Part shown: in pieces, positions 5,515 to 5,752 of the stretch
Layout of the letters: each line of letters starts with the position of its first letter
How positions within the stretch are numbered: the stretch's first letter is position 1
Source: an uncultured Planctomycetaceae bacterium
Lineage (GTDB): Bacteria > Planctomycetota > Planctomycetia > Pirellulales > UBA1268
Assembly: GCA_903885855.1 (NCBI GenBank)
Contig: CAISKG010000572.1
Coordinates: forward strand, 1-5,752
DNA length: 5,752 nt
Reading direction: 5' to 3'
Notes under the pieces: model-generated
Database searches by the model: none
What the model was told of the DNA's origin: nothing
Seen by the model: the letters and a program-made list of their open reading frames with translations, nothing else
Translations under genes and position numbers: made by a program

Positions 5515-5543
5515 TGGCGGCTGCTGGGGGGAGCGCGTAGGCT
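5515..5543 (+). promoter_or_regulatory. Weak candidate promoter for tRNA-Leu
   Basis: TAGGCT (5538-5543, about half matching TATAAT) lies 12 bases before the mature tRNA 5' end, the distance usual for tRNA promoters, and TGGCGG (5515-5520) is 17 bases further upstream. The following GC-rich GCACGC would suit a stringently controlled start. Position supports it more than sequence does. Confidence 0.25.
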
Positions 5544-5555
5544 GCACGCTCTCCG

Positions 5556-5638
5556 GCCGGAGTGGCGGAATGGCAGACGCGGCGGACTCAAAATCCGTTG
5601 CCAGCAATGGCGTGTGGGTTCAAGTCCCACCTCCGGCA
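5556..5638 (+). tRNA. tRNA-Leu, anticodon CAA (reads UUG)
   Basis: All arms fold. The acceptor stem is GCCGGAG (5556-5562) with CTCCGGC (5631-5637) and discriminator A5638. The D stem is GCG/CGC (5565-5567, 5578-5580). The anticodon stem is GCGGA/TCCGT (5582-5586, 5594-5598) with loop CTCAAAA and anticodon CAA at 5589-5591. The 15-base long variable arm (5599-5613, TGCCA-GCAA-TGGCG) marks a class II tRNA. The T arm is GTGGG/CCCAC (5614-5618, 5626-5630) with loop TTCAAGT. Long variable arm plus CAA anticodon identify leucine. CCA is not encoded (ACT follows), so it must be added by CCA transferase. No duplicated 3' end of the tRNA, as an integrated element would leave, is seen in the window. 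Confidence 0.97.
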
Positions 5639-5655
5639 CTCGAAATCGTGGGGTT

Positions 5656-5679
5656 CCCGCTCCTCTCGTCATGAGCGGG
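5656..5679 (+). terminator. Hairpin downstream of tRNA-Leu
   Basis: CCCGCTC (5656-5662) pairs perfectly with GAGCGGG (5673-5679), 7 bp with a 10-base loop, beginning 18 bases past the tRNA. It could terminate or define the processed 3' end of the tRNA precursor. A T-tract is lacking. GGGTTC (5651-5656) can also pair with GAACCC (5698-5703), giving a possible outer stem. Confidence 0.35.
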
Positions 5680-5752
5680 TCCGCAGGACAACGTCGCGAA
5701 CCCATTCCCGCCCATCCCTCGGCAGGAACGAGCGTCGCATCCCGCGGGGCCG

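Noticed and set aside
3877..5607. Long minus-strand frame overlapping the receiver gene, metF and the tRNA
   Set aside because: It is Arg/His/Pro-rich low-complexity translation in a different frame from metF and antisense to the receiver gene: a shadow of real genes.
5671..5752. Possible start of a plus-strand gene at the right edge (ATG at 5671)
   Set aside because: The frame stays open to the edge for only 27 codons, has no ribosome site and starts inside the hairpin downstream of the tRNA.
5556..5752. tRNA-Leu as an integration site for a mobile element
   Set aside because: No integrase gene and no repeat of the tRNA 3' end is visible within the window; only 114 bases lie beyond the tRNA.

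Overview
This is a compact, very GC-rich bacterial chromosomal segment with six protein genes and one tRNA. The base composition, a DUF2617-type protein, the PanC sequence style, a folK gene fused to a nucleoside-kinase-like domain and a tRNA without encoded CCA together suggest a planctomycete or close relative. That placement is an inference from remembered family traits, not a search result. No mobile element, integrase, CRISPR array or phage gene is visible.

Layout, left to right. (1) On the minus strand, a folK-panC operon: folK (631-1641) encodes a complete HPPK domain fused to a deoxynucleoside-kinase-like domain whose ATP-binding P-loop is destroyed. Its stop codon overlaps the start of panC (1-634, C-terminus beyond the left edge) by four bases. 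(2) A 776-bp divergent non-coding region (1642-2417). It holds a good minus-strand sigma70-type promoter (TTGACA-16-CAGAAT), then about 235 bases able to fold into a chain of hairpins ending in a G6/C6-closed structure with a short U-rich tail, then a second, weaker promoter nearer folK. This is either a separate small RNA or a very long folK leader, and it is the most unusual part of the window. (3) On the plus strand, a CPBP/CAAX-type membrane protease (2418-3245), then, after a recognisable promoter, a DUF2617-like protein (3362-3901) and a stand-alone response-regulator receiver (3961-4425). The last two are separated by a leader able to form two mutually exclusive hairpins, one covering the Shine-Dalgarno sequence. 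(4) A short convergent junction with a perfect 8-bp GC hairpin. (5) metF on the minus strand (4455-5345). (6) On the plus strand, divergent from metF, tRNA-Leu(CAA) at 5556-5638.

Functionally, HPPK (folate pterin branch) and MetF (methylene-THF to methyl-THF) both belong to folate and one-carbon metabolism, and PanC makes pantothenate for CoA. folK next to pan genes is also seen in E. coli. The protease, DUF2617 protein and orphan receiver have no evident metabolic link to these. Most of the window is ordinary housekeeping sequence. The parts worth attention are the structured region upstream of folK, the degenerate kinase half of FolK and the competing hairpins before the receiver gene.
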